DNA of 46,332 bases from Acidobacteria bacterium RIFCSPLOWO2_12_FULL_66_21 (GTDB lineage: Bacteria > Acidobacteriota > Vicinamibacteria > Vicinamibacterales > 2-12-FULL-66-21), in the NCBI GenBank assembly GCA_001767455.1, contig MELC01000018.1, forward strand, positions 1 through 46,332, in the 5' to 3' direction. The position numbers and the translations under genes were made by a program. Shown piece by piece: positions 9,943 through 18,260 of this stretch (positions within the stretch are counted from its first letter, which is position 1; each line of letters starts with the position of its first letter). The notes under the pieces are model-generated. The model had not been told where the DNA came from. It was given only the letters and a program-made list of their open reading frames with translations, and did not search any database.

Positions 9943-10117
9943 CGGCGACGTCGGAGGAGAGCGGCGCGACCGACACGTGGGCAGAGGAAGCGCCGACGCT
10001 CGCCGGCCTTGCCGCGGCAGGGGAACGCAGGGGCGGAGGCACACGGAGACCGAGGCGATCAGTTACGGTTGCTCAAGTGGTTTCATGCTGAGAGACTGAG
10101 TGTGGAGGCAGGTTTCG

Positions 10118-11374
10118 ATGACCGTACTGAATCTGGCATGGCGCGGGAGCGGCTCGGTCGCGGCGTCCGCGCTCTGCACGGTGTTGGCGCTGGCGCAGTC
10201 GGGCGCTTCGCCTGTCGGCCCGCTCCGGACGGCGCCCAGGGAGACGCTCACCGTCAATCCCGGGTTCAGGGATTGGGGACCCGCGACGATCACGGGCACG
10301 ACGATCCTCGCCGGCAACTCGTCGAATCGCGGCGGTCTCTTTGCCGTCGATACGCTCACCGGCAAAGTGAAGTGGACGTCGCGGCCTTCCGGATACGGGA
10401 ACCCATGGGTGGCGACCGCGCCCGCGGTCTCGGGCGACATCGTCATCACGATCATGCATAACACGCTGGTGGCCTTGTCGCTCGCGACGGGCAGGGAAAC
10501 CTGGCGCGGCCCAGCGACGATGCAGGAGGCGACGGTTGCCGTCAGCTCCGGTCTGGCCTATGTTCTCGGCGACGACGCCAACTTCTACGCGCTGGAGGTG
10601 GCCACCGGTCGTGAACGATGGAAAGTGGCGTTCCGTCGCGCAGGTTCCTGTCATGCTCTCCCGATCGTGCGCGAGGGCAGCGTGTACGTGTCCGCCATGG
10701 TCCTTGACCGGCCGGCCGACGCGAACAGATCCGCGGAGGCCTCCGAGCACCTCTTCGCCCTCGACGCGACGACAGGGCAGGAACGCTGGCGGTATCCGCA
10801 GGCGGGCTCGGGGAGTGCCTGTTTGGAACAACCCATCGTCACCGCCGACACGTTTTACGGGGTGCGAAGCCAGGCGCTCTATGCCGTGCACCTGGGGACC
10901 GGACGGGAGCGCTGGAAGCCCGTCGAGGTTCGCCGACCGGTGGAAGGCCGGGTCCGTGGGGTCGCGATAGCCGGTCTGGTGGATGCCGGTTCGGTCGTAA
11001 TCGGCATGACGCCCGGCTCCCTCATCGCCTTCGACAAGTCCACCGGCCAGACCGCCTGGGAGATTGCCGGTCAGTACAGCGTCGGGTCTCCGTCGACGGC
11101 GGTTGCGGGTGGAGTTCTCTATTTCCAGGGACACCCAGGCGCGCCTCCGGCGGCGGAGGTTCAGGGCAGGGTTCTCTACTCCGGGGGCCGCGCCGTGAAT
11201 CAACCCGCGGCACTGCCGCCGGGCACGTTGAACGCGCTCGATCTCGGCACTCGCACCGTCCTGTGGTCGTTCTCACGCCCAACCGCCGAGCCCAACTGGC
11301 CCTTCGGCTTTGTGACCCTCTTCGATGGCGGCCTGTGGGTGGATTCGTATCAGGCGCTCGTGAAACTGCAGTGA
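10118..11374 (+). CDS. Secreted PQQ-like beta-propeller protein
   Basis: A 418-residue exported protein. ATG 10118 is chosen because GTGGAGGCAGG (10101-10111) lies just upstream. An N-terminal hydrophobic stretch (SVAASALCTVLALAQSG) looks like a signal peptide. At least seven blade-type repeats follow, each with the 'ALD..TG...W' pattern: FAVDTLTGKVKW, VALSLATGRETW, YALEVATGRERW, FALDATTGQERW, YAVHLGTGRERW, IAFDKSTGQTAW and NALDLGTRTVLW. This is the fold of quinoprotein dehydrogenases, but the length and the lack of dehydrogenase residues suggest a PQQ-independent, possibly scaffold-like propeller. The stop overlaps the GTG of the next gene. Confidence 0.8.
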   Translation: MTVLNLAWRGSGSVAASALCTVLALAQSGASPVGPLRTAPRETLTVNPGFRDWGPATITGTTILAGNSSNRGGLFAVDTLTGKVKWTSRPSGYGNPWVATAPAVSGDIVITIMHNTLVALSLATGRETWRGPATMQEATVAVSSGLAYVLGDDANFYALEVATGRERWKVAFRRAGSCHALPIVREGSVYVSAMVLDRPADANRSAEASEHLFALDATTGQERWRYPQAGSGSACLEQPIVTADTFYGVRSQALYAVHLGTGRERWKPVEVRRPVEGRVRGVAIAGLVDAGSVVIGMTPGSLIAFDKSTGQTAWEIAGQYSVGSPSTAVAGGVLYFQGHPGAPPAAEVQGRVLYSGGRAVNQPAALPPGTLNALDLGTRTVLWSFSRPTAEPNWPFGFVTLFDGGLWVDSYQALVKLQ

Positions 11375-12618
11375 CGACGGCCGGGCATTGTGAAGAGGCC
11401 GGGGAGATTCTCTCCTCCGCCGACGCGCGTCGTCTCGCGCTCAGCTCGCTCGGGTTCGCCGCGAAGAAGCCGCGCCGCGCCGGTGTGGCGCACGTGCGCG
11501 CCACGGCCGAACGGCTGGGGGCGATTCAGATCGATTCGGTGAACGTCCTCGCGCGCGCGCACTACCTGCCGGCGTTCTCGCGTTACGGGCCGTATCCGCT
11601 GTCCGCTCTCGACGGCCTCGTTCATGACAGGCGAGAGCTGTTCGAATACTGGGGTCACGCGGCGTGTTTTCTGCCGCTCGATCTCTACCCGCTGTTGCGC
11701 TGGCGGATGGAGAACCAGTGCGAGGCATGGGCCGGCGTCAAAAGGAAACAGAAAGACTTCATAAAGGCCGTCCACGCCGAAGTGGCCGAACGCGGACCGC
11801 TATCCGCAGGCCAGCTCTCGAACGGCGGCAGGAGCAAGGGACCCTGGTGGGGTTGGTCGGACGGCAAGGAAGCCCTCGAGCTCCTGTTTCGCATGGGGCA
11901 AGTCGCGATCGCCGGGCGCCGGAACTTCGAGCGCTTGTACGACATTCCCGAGCGCGTCTTCTCGAAGGCGCTGCTTGGGGCTGCGCCGGTCGCAGCCGCG
12001 GATGCCAAGAAGGCGCTGCTCGTCCGCGCCACTCGCGCGATGGGGGTCGGAACGGCGAAAGACATCGCGCAGTACTTCCACATCGACGCGTGGTGGGATC
12101 GCTTGACGGTGAACGGACGACGGGCGCCGGCGAAGACGGACGAGCTGTTCGACGAGCTCGTCGAGGCCGGCCGTCTCGAGCGGGTAAGTGTCCAAGGCTG
12201 GAAGCAGCCGGCCTACGTCGTCCCCGGCGTGCGCATCCCGCGATCCGTCGATGCGCGCGCCATCGTGTCGCCGTTCGACCCGCTGCTGTGGGAGCGGAAG
12301 TGGACGAAAGCGGTGTTCGATTTCGACTATCAGATCGAGATCTACGTGCCCGGTCCGAAACGCATCTACGGCTATTATGTCCTCCCGTTCGTGATGGGCG
12401 ACCGATTCGCGGCGAGAGTCGATCTCAAGGCCGACCGGAAGACGTCCACGTTGATCGTGCACGCGGCGTTCCTCGAGGATCGTGTTGACCCCAGCGCGGT
12501 CGTGGCCGCGCTGGCCGGCGAGTTGAGGTCGATCGCGACGTGGCTCTCACTCGAGTCGTTCGCTGTTGGATCGAAAGGGAATCTGGCGAGTCCATTGAAG
12601 CGCGCGCTGGGCAAGTGA
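11371..12618 (+). CDS. YcaQ/AlkX-like crosslink-repair DNA glycosylase (HTH_42 family)
   Basis: A 415-residue winged-helix DNA glycosylase family protein starting at GTG 11371, which overlaps the upstream stop (GTGA). Family landmarks: AERLGAIQIDSVNVLARAHY near the N-terminus, RELFEYWGHAACFLPLDLYP, and late IVSPFDPLLWERKW followed by YCQIEIYVP-type 'YQIEIYVPGPKR' and 'YGYYVLPFVMGDR'. The IQID run contains the Q-x-D catalytic motif of the YcaQ (AlkX) branch, which removes alkylated bases from DNA including interstrand crosslinks; AlkZ has QxQ there. Activity on crosslinks is inferred from that motif. It acts in the cytosol and has no repair partners beside it. Confidence 0.8.
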   Translation: MTTAGHCEEAGEILSSADARRLALSSLGFAAKKPRRAGVAHVRATAERLGAIQIDSVNVLARAHYLPAFSRYGPYPLSALDGLVHDRRELFEYWGHAACFLPLDLYPLLRWRMENQCEAWAGVKRKQKDFIKAVHAEVAERGPLSAGQLSNGGRSKGPWWGWSDGKEALELLFRMGQVAIAGRRNFERLYDIPERVFSKALLGAAPVAAADAKKALLVRATRAMGVGTAKDIAQYFHIDAWWDRLTVNGRRAPAKTDELFDELVEAGRLERVSVQGWKQPAYVVPGVRIPRSVDARAIVSPFDPLLWERKWTKAVFDFDYQIEIYVPGPKRIYGYYVLPFVMGDRFAARVDLKADRKTSTLIVHAAFLEDRVDPSAVVAALAGELRSIATWLSLESFAVGSKGNLASPLKRALGK

Positions 12619-12643
12619 CGGCGCGTCACAAAGAGGTGATCGC

Positions 12644-14110
12644 GTGCACGCTCGCATCCATTCAGGTTTCGCGGCCTGCCTCACGGCGGCACTGATCGCG
12701 GTTCCGTGCAGCATCCATCGCCCGCTGTACGCCCAATCCGCAGCCAACCCCCGCTTCGACGCCGTCGCCTCGCTCGCCGAAGCGAAGATGAAGGAGTACG
12801 GCGTGCCCGGGGTCGCCCTCGGGATCGTCGCCGACGGCGCGGTGACGATCCGGGGGCTCGGCATCACCAACGTCGAGGATCCGCTGCCGGTCACCGCACA
12901 CACCGTCTTCCCGATCGCGTCCATCTCCAAGACCTTCACGGCGACCGCGATGATGCGGCTCGTGGAGCAGGGGAAGGTCGACCTCCGCGCGCCCGTGCGG
13001 ACGTATCTGCCGGACTTCCGCGTGCGCGATGAAGCCGCGAGCCGCGACGTGACGGTGTGGCATCTTCTGACGCACCTCGGGGGCTGGGAAGGGCAGGTGT
13101 CTGGCCCGGACCGCGGCACGGAGACTCTCAAGAACTTCGTCGGCTCGATTACCGACCTGATGCAGGTCGCGCCGCCGGCAAAGGCGTGGAGCTACAACAA
13201 CGCGGGATTCAGCATCGCGGGGCGTGTGATTGAAGTCGCGACGGGCACGTCGATTAATCGCGCCATGCGCGATCTCGTGTTTCAGCCGCTCGGCCTCGAA
13301 CACGCCGGGACGACGGCAGGCGATTTCATCGTGCAGCGGTTCGCGGCCGGACACACGACGCGCGACGGCAGGACGACGCTTCAGCGGCCATTCGCGGCAT
13401 CGACGAGCGTCACGGCCGGCGGCGTCGGCGTCTGCATGACCGATCTGCTGGCGTACGCGCGTTTCCACATGGGCGACGGCACCGCCGTCAACGGCGAGCG
13501 CGTCCTCCAACGGGCATCCCTGGAGCAGATGCGCACCGCGCAGCTAGGCAAGCAGGGGACAGACGACGACATCGGGCTCGCGTGGCACATGCGCCAGGCC
13601 GGACCGATTCGCACCTTCGGGCACGGCGGCACGTTGGGAGGCCACATCCTGCTGCTGGAGATCGTGCCCGAGCGGAACTTCGCTATCGCGATCCTGACGA
13701 ATGCGAACACCGGCTGGCGCCTCATCCAGGACGTCGAGCGCGACGCATTGAAGTCGTACCTTGGCGCCACGTACGCGCTCAATCAGGCCATCGCGCACCG
13801 CGGCCTCGTGGAGACGCTCCCCTCGGTGCAGCCTCTCGCGCAACAACCGGACCCGGCGCCGTATCTCGGCACTTACGCGCGGCCGAACAATTCCTACGTG
13901 GTACGGGCCGACGGCGGGAAGCTGTTCGTGCAGGCTCGTCCGAACGGTGGGGGCACTCCGAGAGAGTCTCCCGTCACCTTCTACGGGCCCGACCGTGTCG
14001 TGGTCACGGACGGCCCGGATCGGGGCCAGTCCATCGAGTTTGTCCGCGACGACAGCGGCCGCGTGAACTGGATTCGTGTCGTCGGACGCGTCGCCGTGCG
14101 GACGCGCTGA
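12644..14110 (+). CDS. Serine hydrolase, beta-lactamase (class C/PBP-like) family
   Basis: A 488-residue exported protein starting at GTG 12644, seven bases after AAGAGG. The signal peptide is followed by the serine beta-lactamase/transpeptidase fold: catalytic SxxK in FPIASISKTFTA, YxN in WSYNNAGFSIAGRV, and HGG in TFGHGGTLGGHI. The C-terminal 100 residues (YLGTYARPNNSYVV, then a β-rich DUF3471-like region) form a lipocalin-like extra domain common in this group. Members hydrolyse D-amino-acid peptides, esters or lactams. The substrate is not readable, and resistance should not be assumed. Confidence 0.85.
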   Translation: MHARIHSGFAACLTAALIAVPCSIHRPLYAQSAANPRFDAVASLAEAKMKEYGVPGVALGIVADGAVTIRGLGITNVEDPLPVTAHTVFPIASISKTFTATAMMRLVEQGKVDLRAPVRTYLPDFRVRDEAASRDVTVWHLLTHLGGWEGQVSGPDRGTETLKNFVGSITDLMQVAPPAKAWSYNNAGFSIAGRVIEVATGTSINRAMRDLVFQPLGLEHAGTTAGDFIVQRFAAGHTTRDGRTTLQRPFAASTSVTAGGVGVCMTDLLAYARFHMGDGTAVNGERVLQRASLEQMRTAQLGKQGTDDDIGLAWHMRQAGPIRTFGHGGTLGGHILLLEIVPERNFAIAILTNANTGWRLIQDVERDALKSYLGATYALNQAIAHRGLVETLPSVQPLAQQPDPAPYLGTYARPNNSYVVRADGGKLFVQARPNGGGTPRESPVTFYGPDRVVVTDGPDRGQSIEFVRDDSGRVNWIRVVGRVAVRTR

Positions 14111-14189
14111 CCGGCGTCTGCAGTCGCGCGGCGCTGGTGATGCGCAGGCGTTGGGCCGACTAAGGACGATGGAAGGTTAGGAGAGCAGA

Positions 14190-14630
14190 ATGACATCGCG
14201 CGAGAAGGCCACAACGGCGGCCATGCTCACGGTGCTTGTAGCTCTTCTTCTTGTCGGCCTGGCAAGCGGCACGATCATTCGCCACGCGGTGCAGGTGGTC
14301 CCAGTACTCCTTGCCACCGTGGTCGTCGTGGCTCGGCCGGCCTGGAGCCGATTTGCCGCGATGCCGGTATTCGCCTTCTGGCTCTTCATCATGCTACTGA
14401 TCTGGTCGTATCTTCTCGGCTTGGCGAACGTGATTACCGGTCAGTTCACACCCGCCGAGGTAGGCCTAACAGTTGTTATCGGCCTCGCCTGTGTAGCCGG
14501 CTTGGCGGCGTCGGCACGCGAGACCAGGCGCTCACCCGTGTGGGCGTGCGTTGCCGCGTTCGTGATATTTGGGGCGCTTCAGGTTGGCGCCATGTGGTTG
14601 AGTCTGCAGCCTGCGCTCGCGATCCGCTGA
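14190..14630 (+). CDS. Small integral membrane protein, unknown
   Basis: A 146-residue protein with about five hydrophobic segments (AAMLTVLVALLLVGLASG, VVPVLLATVVVVA, FAFWLFIMLLIWSYLLG, VGLTVVIGLACVAGLAA, VWACVAAFVIFGALQVGA). ATG 14190 is preceded by GGAGAGCAG at a suitable distance. No conserved charged or catalytic motif is visible and I do not recognise a family. It is a stand-alone gene between the hydrolase and the tadA remnant. Confidence 0.6.
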   Translation: MTSREKATTAAMLTVLVALLLVGLASGTIIRHAVQVVPVLLATVVVVARPAWSRFAAMPVFAFWLFIMLLIWSYLLGLANVITGQFTPAEVGLTVVIGLACVAGLAASARETRRSPVWACVAAFVIFGALQVGAMWLSLQPALAIR

Positions 14631-14742
14631 GACGCAGCAATCCAAGCGGCGATTCGGGCGCGGGTGCGGTTAGCGGCCGGTTAGGAGCGTGGGCGTCCAG
14701 ATACCGGTCGGATGGTAGAGGCGCACTGGCCACGGAGCGTCC

Positions 14743-14952
14743 ATGAATGACACTGCCCTGATGAGAGAAGCCCTCCGTGAAGCGCAGGCCGCGGATGACC
14801 GCGGTGAATGCCCGGTCGGCGCGGTCCTCGTGCGAGATGGCACCATCGTCGCGCGTGCGGGAAATCGAGAGTCGGAGCTACACGATCCGACGGCACATGC
14901 CGAGATCCTCGCAGAGACATCTTCGTCCGATGGATCAAGAGAAGAGGCTTGA
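14743..14952 (+). pseudogene. Truncated tRNA adenosine deaminase (tadA-like)
   Basis: A 69-codon frame whose first 55 residues are a good CDA-fold deaminase: MREALREAQAADDRGECPVG, VLVRDGTIVARAGN, then PTAHAEILA with the catalytic HAE. In TadA the following 90 residues should contain the PCxxC zinc ligands. Here the frame changes to ETSSSDGSREEA and stops. Without the two cysteines the zinc site cannot form, so the gene is inactive. Another intact tadA should exist elsewhere, because this function is normally essential. Confidence 0.6.
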
Positions 14953-14998
14953 CCTTCATCCTCGAACATGAGGGTCTCTAACTAATTGGTGTTCGTCT

Positions 14999-15676
14999 AT
15001 GAGCAGAAGACTGCGTTACCAGGTTGCTGTGAGCCTGGACGGCTTCATCGCCGGACCCAACGGTGAAGCCGACTGGATCGTGATGGACCCGTCGATAGAC
15101 TTCGGCGCCCTGCTCAAGGAATTCGACACGGCGGTGATGGGCCGGAAGACGTATGAAGTTGTGACTGCGCACGGTGGGCACGGTGCCATGCCGGGCCTCG
15201 AGGTCGTTGTCTTTTCGCGGTCCCTGCCACCCTCCAGACATCAGGGCGTTCGCATTGTCAATGATGATCCGCGTGAAGTCGTCGCGGAGCTGAAAGCGAA
15301 GTCAGGGCGCGACATCTGGCTCTTCGGCGGAGGCGCTCTCTTTCGGTCGCTTCTCGACGCGGGGCTGGTGGACACCGTGGAGCTCGCGGTCATTCCGGTG
15401 CTCCTGGGATCCGGTGTTCCGCTCCTGCCGCCGGGCGGGACGACAAAATTGGTACTGGCTGACCAGAAGACGCTCCCGACCAGCGGCATTGTGGCCCTTT
15501 CGTACTCGGTGCCCGGAGGAGCTGGCCCTGCACCGCGCATCCGATACATCAAGACACGCAGGTCCAAACCGAAGAAGAAGCAAAGCTCACACGTCGGCAA
15601 GTCGGTGCCGAGCCCGCGGCGGAAGGCTTCAACAAAGAGAGGCGGCGTGAGGTCACGGCCGCGCCGGGCTGGCTGA
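14999..15676 (+). CDS. Dihydrofolate reductase-fold protein with basic tail
   Basis: A 225-residue protein. Residues 1-175 form a RibD C-terminal/DHFR-like reductase domain: YQVAVSLDGFIAGPNGEADW, then MGRKTYEVV, IWLFGGGALFRSLLDAGLVD and VIPVLLGSGVPL. These proteins bind NADPH, but the reduced substrate is usually unknown. After about residue 180 an unusual 45-residue Lys/Arg-rich tail is attached (KTRRSKPKKKQSSHVGKS, then RRKAS, RSRPRR). It looks disordered and capable of binding nucleic acid. ATG 14999 is the first in-frame start. Confidence 0.75.
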   Translation: MSRRLRYQVAVSLDGFIAGPNGEADWIVMDPSIDFGALLKEFDTAVMGRKTYEVVTAHGGHGAMPGLEVVVFSRSLPPSRHQGVRIVNDDPREVVAELKAKSGRDIWLFGGGALFRSLLDAGLVDTVELAVIPVLLGSGVPLLPPGGTTKLVLADQKTLPTSGIVALSYSVPGGAGPAPRIRYIKTRRSKPKKKQSSHVGKSVPSPRRKASTKRGGVRSRPRRAG

Positions 15677-15731
15677 CATCGGCGTGCAGTCGACGGATCA
15701 TCCTGCCGGCGGCTGGATCGTTCCCTGAGCG

Positions 15732-16502
15732 CTATTTCTTCGGCGGTGCGTCCGCTCGCGCGCGCGCAAGCGAGAGATCGAGCAGCATCCGCAGATCGTC
15801 GATCGTCGTGTCGGGATGATTGTTCATGTCCACGAGCGGGTGGCTCACGATCCGCTGGCGCCATCGCTCAAAGACGACTGATCGCACAATTTCGAGCGCC
15901 GGCTGGCGATGATGGTAGCGCCCCATCCGTCCCTCGACCGCCGTGTAGAGCGCGCAAAAAAGGCCCGTCACCTCCGCTTCGCCGGGCGGGCAGGATTGAT
16001 CTTCTTTGCGATTCCAGTGCGCCGGCGTCCTGAACTTCGCGAGCGCGGTGCCCAAGATCGCGATGTCGTCCTCCGTCGCGGGAGGAGACGCGGCCAGGTC
16101 GAGAACGAGCGACACGTCTTTCGCCGATCGGTCGCACGCGCTGCAGTCTTTCGGCGCCGTGTCCAGCTCGCGCCACTCCCGGATCAGCAGCCAGGCGAGG
16201 CCGGTCCGGAACACGAGCCTGCGTTCGACGCCGCGTTCTTCGGCAATCTCGAAGGAGGTCTCGACCTTGGGCAGGGAGAGATTGCCCCGCCATGGGGGCT
16301 GATCGCGCGGACCGGACGTGATCCAGATCTTGACGCCGTTCTCGAACGGGAGACGCATCCGCGTGCCTGGCGGGCCCGCTTCGACCTGGCATTCGCCGCC
16401 CAGGCCGTAAGGCCTGAGGGAGAGCACACAGCGGGCGGTCTGGGCTGCGGCAGTCCCGGCCGCGACGATCGTCAAGAGAGAAACAGCCACGAAGAGGCGC
16501 AT
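15732..16502 (-). CDS. Secreted protein of unknown function
   Basis: A 256-residue protein starting at ATG 16502, with a strong AAGGAGG ribosome binding site just upstream on its strand. A clear signal peptide (MRLFVAVSLLTIVAAGTAAA) precedes the mature protein. Cysteines come in CSACD and single positions (CVLSL, ECQ, SCPPGE, FCALY), suggesting disulfides. The C-terminal half is helical and ends with DMNNHPDTTIDDLRMLLDLS. I do not recognise a family. The 16503-16725 gap holds its probable promoter region but no gene. Confidence 0.65.
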   Translation of the reverse strand: MRLFVAVSLLTIVAAGTAAAQTARCVLSLRPYGLGGECQVEAGPPGTRMRLPFENGVKIWITSGPRDQPPWRGNLSLPKVETSFEIAEERGVERRLVFRTGLAWLLIREWRELDTAPKDCSACDRSAKDVSLVLDLAASPPATEDDIAILGTALAKFRTPAHWNRKEDQSCPPGEAEVTGLFCALYTAVEGRMGRYHHRQPALEIVRSVVFERWRQRIVSHPLVDMNNHPDTTIDDLRMLLDLSLARARADAPPKK

Positions 16503-16734
16503 GACAACCTCCTTGCGAGCTTTCGTGAGCGGAAAGCCAGCAGTGTATACCACAGGCTGGTATGCTCCATCTCGACTCCTCCTTGCTTTGACACGTGACG
16601 GCGGCCGGATTGGGGAACATACGCTAGGTTCGATGGTGTCGCCGCTTCTTGACGACGTCGATGGTGACGGGCGGGCGGAGCCGTGGTCGCTGAATGTCGA
16701 GCGAGTCAAGAGGTGATGGCGGTCGGTGCTAATC

Positions 16735-17109
16735 ATGCAGAGGGTGTACGCTAGCTTCGCGTCCGGAGTCCTGCTGCTCGGCCTGGTGCACACGCTGTCC
16801 ACGCCGAGAGCCCTGACGCCTCAGGCGCTGTGGTTTGCCAGCGGCGGCTTGACGATGCTCCTGACTGGAGCCTTGAACCTGCTGAATCGCGCGTATGGCG
16901 CGGCGGCTCCCGGGCTGCGCCGAACCTGCATCGGGACGAATGTCGTCATGACCGCGTTCGCCGCGCTCTCCGGAGTCGTCGGCGGCGCAACCGCACCGCA
17001 GCTCGTCGTCGTCGTGGGACTGTTCGCCGGCACCACGGCGCTTGGTCTGACGCGGCACGCGCTGCATCCGACGGTCCCGCCGAGCGTCTTCGAGCGAAAA
17101 GGAGCCTGA
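16735..17109 (+). CDS. Small four-helix membrane protein
   Basis: A 124-residue membrane protein from ATG 16735; GTG 16726 would add three residues. Four hydrophobic segments are visible (FASGVLLLGLVHTL, ALWFASGGLTMLLTGALNLL, NVVMTAFAALSGVVGG, LVVVVGLFAGTTALGL). No enzymatic motif is evident. Its end lies 57 bases before the ComB-like ATG on the same strand, so the two may share a transcript. Confidence 0.55.
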   Translation: MQRVYASFASGVLLLGLVHTLSTPRALTPQALWFASGGLTMLLTGALNLLNRAYGAAAPGLRRTCIGTNVVMTAFAALSGVVGGATAPQLVVVVGLFAGTTALGLTRHALHPTVPPSVFERKGA

Positions 17110-17165
17110 TCGAGGCGTCGTACATCGGCGCAACGCTGGAGAGCGCGGTTGGTCTGGATCAGACG

Positions 17166-17894
17166 ATGACACCATTCGGCCAGGAGGCTTGGGCGTGTCG
17201 ATGCGAGTGGGGCCCTGCCGCCGTAGAGGCCCTCGCCCCCGCGGACGTCACCATCGTCGTGGACGTCTTCTCTTTCACGACGTGCGTTGACGTGGCGGTT
17301 TCGCGTGGTGCCGCGATTCTGCCCTATCCCTGGAACGATCCCTCGGCGGTGGAGTTCGCCCGGACCCAACGAGCCGAACTGGCTGGCCGCCGGCGCCAAG
17401 CGCGATACTCGCTCGCGCCGGAGTCGTACCTCGAAGCGCCCGAGGGCCTCCGCTGCGTCCTCCCGTCGCCAAACGGAGCGCAAGTGACGCTCGCCGCGGC
17501 CCGAACGGCTCCCGTCGTCCTTGCAGGTTCGCTCAGGAACGCTCGAGCGGTGGCGGAGGCGGCACAGCGGCTGGGAAGCAGCTTCAACGTTGTTCCGGCT
17601 GGCGAGCGCTGGCCGGATGGCTCGTTGCGGCCTGCACTGGAGGACTGGCTAGGGGCCGGAGGCATCCTTCGATGGCTCCCCGGCAGTCGTTCACCGGAAG
17701 CGGAGTCCGCCGCAGCGCTGTTCGAACGGCATCGCGATACGCTTGTCGCAATATTGGACCAATGTGGCTCGGGACGCGAGCTCGACGAACGGGGTCACCG
17801 CAAGGACAAGTTGATTGCGGGGGAGCTGGACGTCAGCTCCGCGGTCGCGCGGTTCGATGGCATCGCGTTCGTGGCTGCGCTGCGGGTGAGGTGA
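17166..17894 (+). CDS. 2-phosphosulfolactate phosphatase (ComB) family
   Basis: A 242-residue protein starting at ATG 17166; the frame is open further upstream without a better start. ComB family landmarks: VTIVVDVFSFTTCVDVAVSR near the N-terminus, where Mg-binding acids lie, then CVLPSPNGAQVTLAA and VVLAGSLRNARAVAEAA, and RPALEDWLGAGGIL. ComB dephosphorylates 2-phosphosulfolactate in the coenzyme M/sulfolactate route of archaea. Bacterial homologues without the rest of that pathway, as here, have unknown substrates. It is followed two bases later by a small membrane protein gene. Confidence 0.75.
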   Translation: MTPFGQEAWACRCEWGPAAVEALAPADVTIVVDVFSFTTCVDVAVSRGAAILPYPWNDPSAVEFARTQRAELAGRRRQARYSLAPESYLEAPEGLRCVLPSPNGAQVTLAAARTAPVVLAGSLRNARAVAEAAQRLGSSFNVVPAGERWPDGSLRPALEDWLGAGGILRWLPGSRSPEAESAAALFERHRDTLVAILDQCGSGRELDERGHRKDKLIAGELDVSSAVARFDGIAFVAALRVR

Positions 17895-17895
17895 C

Positions 17896-18138
17896 GTGCA
17901 GGACATCATCGAGGAGCTGATTCGCGGCATCGGTTACGTCGCGCTACGGGTCGTGACGTTCCTCCGCTACCGTGGCGGGCGACAGCGCGATCGTCTTCCG
18001 GAGGGCGCTATCGGGCTGGGCATCGTCGTGGTGGTGGCCTATGTGCTACTCCTCATCCGCGCCTGTCCAGTGGCTACCGTGTGCTCTTCGCGAATCGATC
18101 GCAGCTTCGCCTGTGATACGAGCCGGCGTCGGCTCTGA
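17896..18138 (+). CDS. Small single-pass membrane protein
   Basis: An 80-residue protein whose GTG starts two bases after the ComB-like stop. GGTGAGGTGA, overlapping the ComB end, serves as ribosome binding site. It has an amphipathic N-terminal part (IIEELIRGIGYVALRVVTFL), a basic linker (RYRGGRQRDR) and one transmembrane helix (GIVVVVAYVLLLIRAC). The last 20 residues are less protein-like. I do not recognise a family. Confidence 0.5.
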   Translation: MQDIIEELIRGIGYVALRVVTFLRYRGGRQRDRLPEGAIGLGIVVVVAYVLLLIRACPVATVCSSRIDRSFACDTSRRRL

Positions 18139-18197
18139 GACGAAGTCCGCCGTCATCTTCCCGTGGTCTTGCGCGCCCCCACCTCGAAGGCGACATG

Positions 18198-18225
18198 TTG
18201 CATTCCGAGTAAATATGAGTACACT
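18198..18225 (+). promoter_or_regulatory. Putative sigma70 promoter of the tetR-ubiB operon
   Basis: TTGCAT (18198-18203) and TACACT (18220-18225) are separated by 16 bases. The -10 element lies inside the first operator half-site block. Transcription would begin around 18232, about 30 bases before the chosen ATG. Confidence 0.45.
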
Positions 18226-18248
18226 CACGTTAGTTATGAGTGCACTCA
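18216..18248. promoter_or_regulatory. Tandem operator, two TGAGT-n2-ACTCA palindromes
   Basis: TGAGTACACTCA (18216-18227) and TGAGTGCACTCA (18237-18248) each have perfect 5-bp arms, and their centres are 21 bp apart (two helical turns). They overlap the putative -10 element and lie just before the TetR start. This is the classic arrangement for autorepression by two TetR dimers on the same face of the DNA. The binding protein is inferred to be the adjacent TetR. Confidence 0.7.
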
Positions 18249-18260
18249 CCTTCTGATGCC

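Noticed and set aside
10118-11374. PQQ-dependent alcohol dehydrogenase
   Set aside because: The length is about 420 residues, the cofactor-binding Cys-Cys and Ca ligands are not seen, and only the propeller repeats support the name.
12644-14110. Antibiotic-resistance beta-lactamase
   Set aside because: SxxK, YxN and HGG only show the serine hydrolase fold; the C-terminal extension fits peptidase/esterase-type relatives and there is no resistance context.
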